Shown piece after piece: positions 5,313-6,745 of a stretch of 6,745 nt of DNA (positions within the stretch are counted from its first letter, which is position 1; each line of letters opens with the position of its first letter). The position numbers and the translations under genes are program-made. Source of the stretch: Desulfobacteraceae bacterium (GTDB taxonomy: Bacteria > Desulfobacterota > Desulfobulbia > Desulfobulbales > Desulfobulbaceae); the NCBI GenBank assembly GCA_022837185.1, contig JALHJD010000170.1:1-6745 (forward strand), given 5' to 3'. The notes under the pieces are model-generated. The model saw only the letters and a program-made list of their open reading frames with translations, did not search any database and had not been told where the DNA came from.

Positions 5313-5356
5313 TGCCGGCAGGCAGCCGGGCCGGCCGCGGAACAAAAAGGCCGGCA
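5313..5356 (+). repeat. Mutually exclusive GC-rich hairpins before the sulfhydrylase start
   Basis: GCCGGCC (5330-5336) pairs perfectly with GGCCGGC (5349-5355) around a 12-nt loop ending in AAAAA. Alternatively TGCCGGC (5313-5319) pairs with GCCGGCA (5350-5356). The two structures compete for the same 3' arm. They lie about 35-45 nt upstream of the ribosome binding site and may tune expression. Confidence 0.4.
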
Positions 5357-5400
5357 GCTTCGTTGAACAACCAGCCGTTCATTCAGCCAAGAGAAACATG

Positions 5401-6745
5401 ATGAAAGAAATGAAACCGGAAACCATAGCCCTGCACGGCGGCCAGACGCCGGATCCGGCAACCCGCAGCCGCGCGGTGCCGATCTACCAGACCACCAGCT
5501 ATGTTTTTGCCGACACGGAAGACGCTGCCGGCCTGTTCAGCCTGAAGCCCGAAGTCTGGGCCCCCCGGCTCAATCTGGACACCGAGGGCCTGCGGCCGGA
5601 AGATTTTGCTCCGGAAGCCACCGGCAATATCTATACCCGGATCATGAACCCGACCACGGATGTCCTGGAACGGCGCATGGCCGGGCTGGAAGGAGGTGTC
5701 GGCGCCCTGGCCGTCAGCTCCGGGTCCGCGGCTATTACGTATGCGGTGCTCAACATCTGCGGGCAGGGCGATCATGTGGTCTCCTCCTCCAGCCTGTATG
5801 GGGGGACCTATAACCTGTTCCATCACACCCTTCCCCGATACGGCATTACAACCACCTTTGTCCCCGGCGGACGGCCCGAGGACTATGCCGCCGCCGTCAC
5901 CGGGGCGACAAAGTGCATGTTTGTTGAAACGATCGGCAATCCCGGCCTGGATGTGCCCGATCTGGAACAGATAGCCGCAACGGCCCACGCCGCCGGGGTT
6001 CCCCTTATTGTCGACAATACCGTGCCGACCCCGTTTCTGTGCCGCCCCTTTGATTTCGGCGCCGACATAGTCGTCCATTCCCTGACCAAGTTCTGCGGCG
6101 GACACGGCAATTCCATCGGCGGGGTGATCGTCGATTCCGGCAGGTTCGACTGGAAGGCGCTGGCAAAGTTTCCCATGCTCACGGAGCCTGATCCGTCGTA
6201 CGGCGGTGTTGTCTGGGCGGAAGCAGTGGGCAAGGCCGCCTATGTGATCCGGGCCCGGACTATCCTGCTGCGCGACACCGGGGCGTGTCTTTCTCCCTTC
6301 AACAGTTTTCTCCTGCTCCAGGGCATTGAAACCCTGCCCCTGAGGATGGAGCGCCACAGTGAAAACGCACTGGCCGTGGCCGAATATCTGCGGCAGCACG
6401 GCCGGGTTGCCTGGGTTCGCTACCCCGGCCTGGAAGACCATCCGACCCACGGCCTGGCAAAAAAATATCTCCCCCGCGGATACGGGGCCCTTGTCGGCTT
6501 TGGCATCAAGGGAGGGCTCGAGGCGGGGAAACGGTTCATCAACAGCCTCGAATTGTTCAGCCACCTGGCAAACATCGGTGACGCGAAAAGTCTGGCCATC
6601 CATCCGGCCTCGACCACCCATGCGCAATTGACTCCGGACGAACAGTTGTCGGCGGGGGTTTCACCGGACTTTATCAGGCTGTCCATCGGCCTGGAGCATA
6701 TCGACGACTACGCGCCCGAAAGTGTATCCGAGCGACGATTCCCCG
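5401..6745 (+). CDS. metY: O-acetylhomoserine sulfhydrylase (Cys/Met-metabolism PLP enzyme), C-terminus cut by window edge
   Basis: This cytoplasmic PLP enzyme joins O-acetylhomoserine with sulfide (or another thiol) to give homocysteine for methionine synthesis. The 448 visible residues carry the family blocks: LHGGQTPDP (11-19), the PLP-phosphate segment [10 protein letters not shown] (76-85), SSGSAA (106-111), [12 protein letters not shown] (128-139), [12 protein letters not shown] (176-187), DNTVPTPF with Asp205 for the pyridine nitrogen, and [11 protein letters not shown] with Lys230 as Schiff-base lysine. The order and NLF/HGNSIGG wording fit the sulfhydrylase subgroup better than cystathionine gamma-synthase or beta-lyase. 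Residues 51-74 are an insertion before the YTR segment that I do not remember in typical homologues. After LEHIDD (431-436) the usual IxADLxxAL end is replaced by unrelated residues up to the edge. The start at 5401 has GAG 7 nt upstream; the adjacent in-frame ATG at 5398 is the alternative. The leader is long and structured. Confidence 0.92.
   Translation, partial: MKEMKPETIALHGGQTPDPATRSRAVPIYQTTSYVFADTEDAAGLFSLKPEVWAPRLNLDTEGLRPEDFAPEATGNIYTRIMNPTTDVLERRMAGLEGGVGALAVSSGSAAITYAVLNICGQGDHVVSSSSLYGGTYNLFHHTLPRYGITTTFVPGGRPEDYAAAVTGATKCMFVETIGNPGLDVPDLEQIAATAHAAGVPLIVDNTVPTPFLCRPFDFGADIVVHSLTKFCGGHGNSIGGVIVDSGRFDWKALAKFPMLTEPDPSYGGVVWAEAVGKAAYVIRARTILLRDTGACLSPFNSFLLLQGIETLPLRMERHSENALAVAEYLRQHGRVAWVRYPGLEDHPTHGLAKKYLPRGYGALVGFGIKGGLEAGKRFINSLELFSHLANIGDAKSLAIHPASTTHAQLTPDEQLSAGVSPDFIRLSIGLEHIDDYAPESVSERRFP

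Noticed and set aside
5216..5356. A known SAM-I, SAM-II, SAH, cobalamin or TPP riboswitch ahead of the sulfhydrylase gene
   Set aside because: None of the conserved core strings I know for these classes is present in order; only the gene context suggests them.
5383..6627. A 414-codon open frame on the minus strand antisense to the sulfhydrylase gene
   Set aside because: It mirrors a GC-rich coding frame; its translation is rich in Gly, Gln, Arg and His with no domain, while the plus strand carries an unmistakable PLP enzyme.
1..6745. CRISPR array, insertion sequence, tRNA, rRNA, prophage or defence system
   Set aside because: No regularly spaced repeats, transposase, integrase, cloverleaf or defence-domain protein was found on either strand.

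Overview
The window is a 6.7-kb piece of a GC-rich bacterial chromosome (roughly 60% G+C by eye) with ordinary housekeeping and membrane genes and no phage, transposon, CRISPR or RNA gene that I can recognise. The proteins (a TVP38-type membrane protein beside an exported rhodanese, a Ste24-like M48 protease, a Uup-type ABC-F ATPase, an O-acetylhomoserine sulfhydrylase and an anchored protein of unknown function) would fit a Gram-negative anaerobe of the Desulfobacterota (old Deltaproteobacteria). That placement is inference from overall resemblance, not from a marker gene.

Layout. Positions 1-913, minus strand: an exported single-domain rhodanese (488-913) followed after 5 bp by a TVP38/TMEM64-family membrane protein (482 down to the left edge, C-terminus missing). 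They look like one operon with a candidate promoter at 977-1006. Positions 914-1182 hold no gene I can support. Positions 1183-2451, minus: a complete Ste24-like M48 metalloprotease. Divergent from it, 2575-3294, plus: a 239-residue single-pass membrane protein of unknown function. It converges on 3318-5150, minus: a two-ATPase ABC-F protein of the Uup type. Divergent from that, 5401 to the right edge, plus: an O-acetylhomoserine sulfhydrylase (methionine/cysteine biosynthesis), cut at its C-terminus.

The most interesting part is the 250-bp intergenic region 5151-5397. On the minus strand it carries a good sigma-70-type promoter for the ABC-F gene, an eight-codon upstream ORF that overlaps the ABC-F start as ATGA, and no Shine-Dalgarno sequence for the ABC-F start. 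On the plus strand it carries a perfect TATAAT overlapping the minus-strand -10, then a hairpin with a T6 tract, a possible three-way-junction fold and two mutually exclusive GC-rich hairpins ahead of the sulfhydrylase. This arrangement resembles a riboswitch or attenuator leader, but I do not recognise it as a known SAM-sensing class.

Functionally the genes do not form one pathway. Sulfur chemistry appears twice (rhodanese, sulfhydrylase) and membrane functions three times (TVP38 protein, M48 protease, anchored unknown protein). I see no complete new multi-gene system. The candidates for novelty are the structured leader, the unusual rhodanese loop, the insertion in the sulfhydrylase and the unknown anchored protein.
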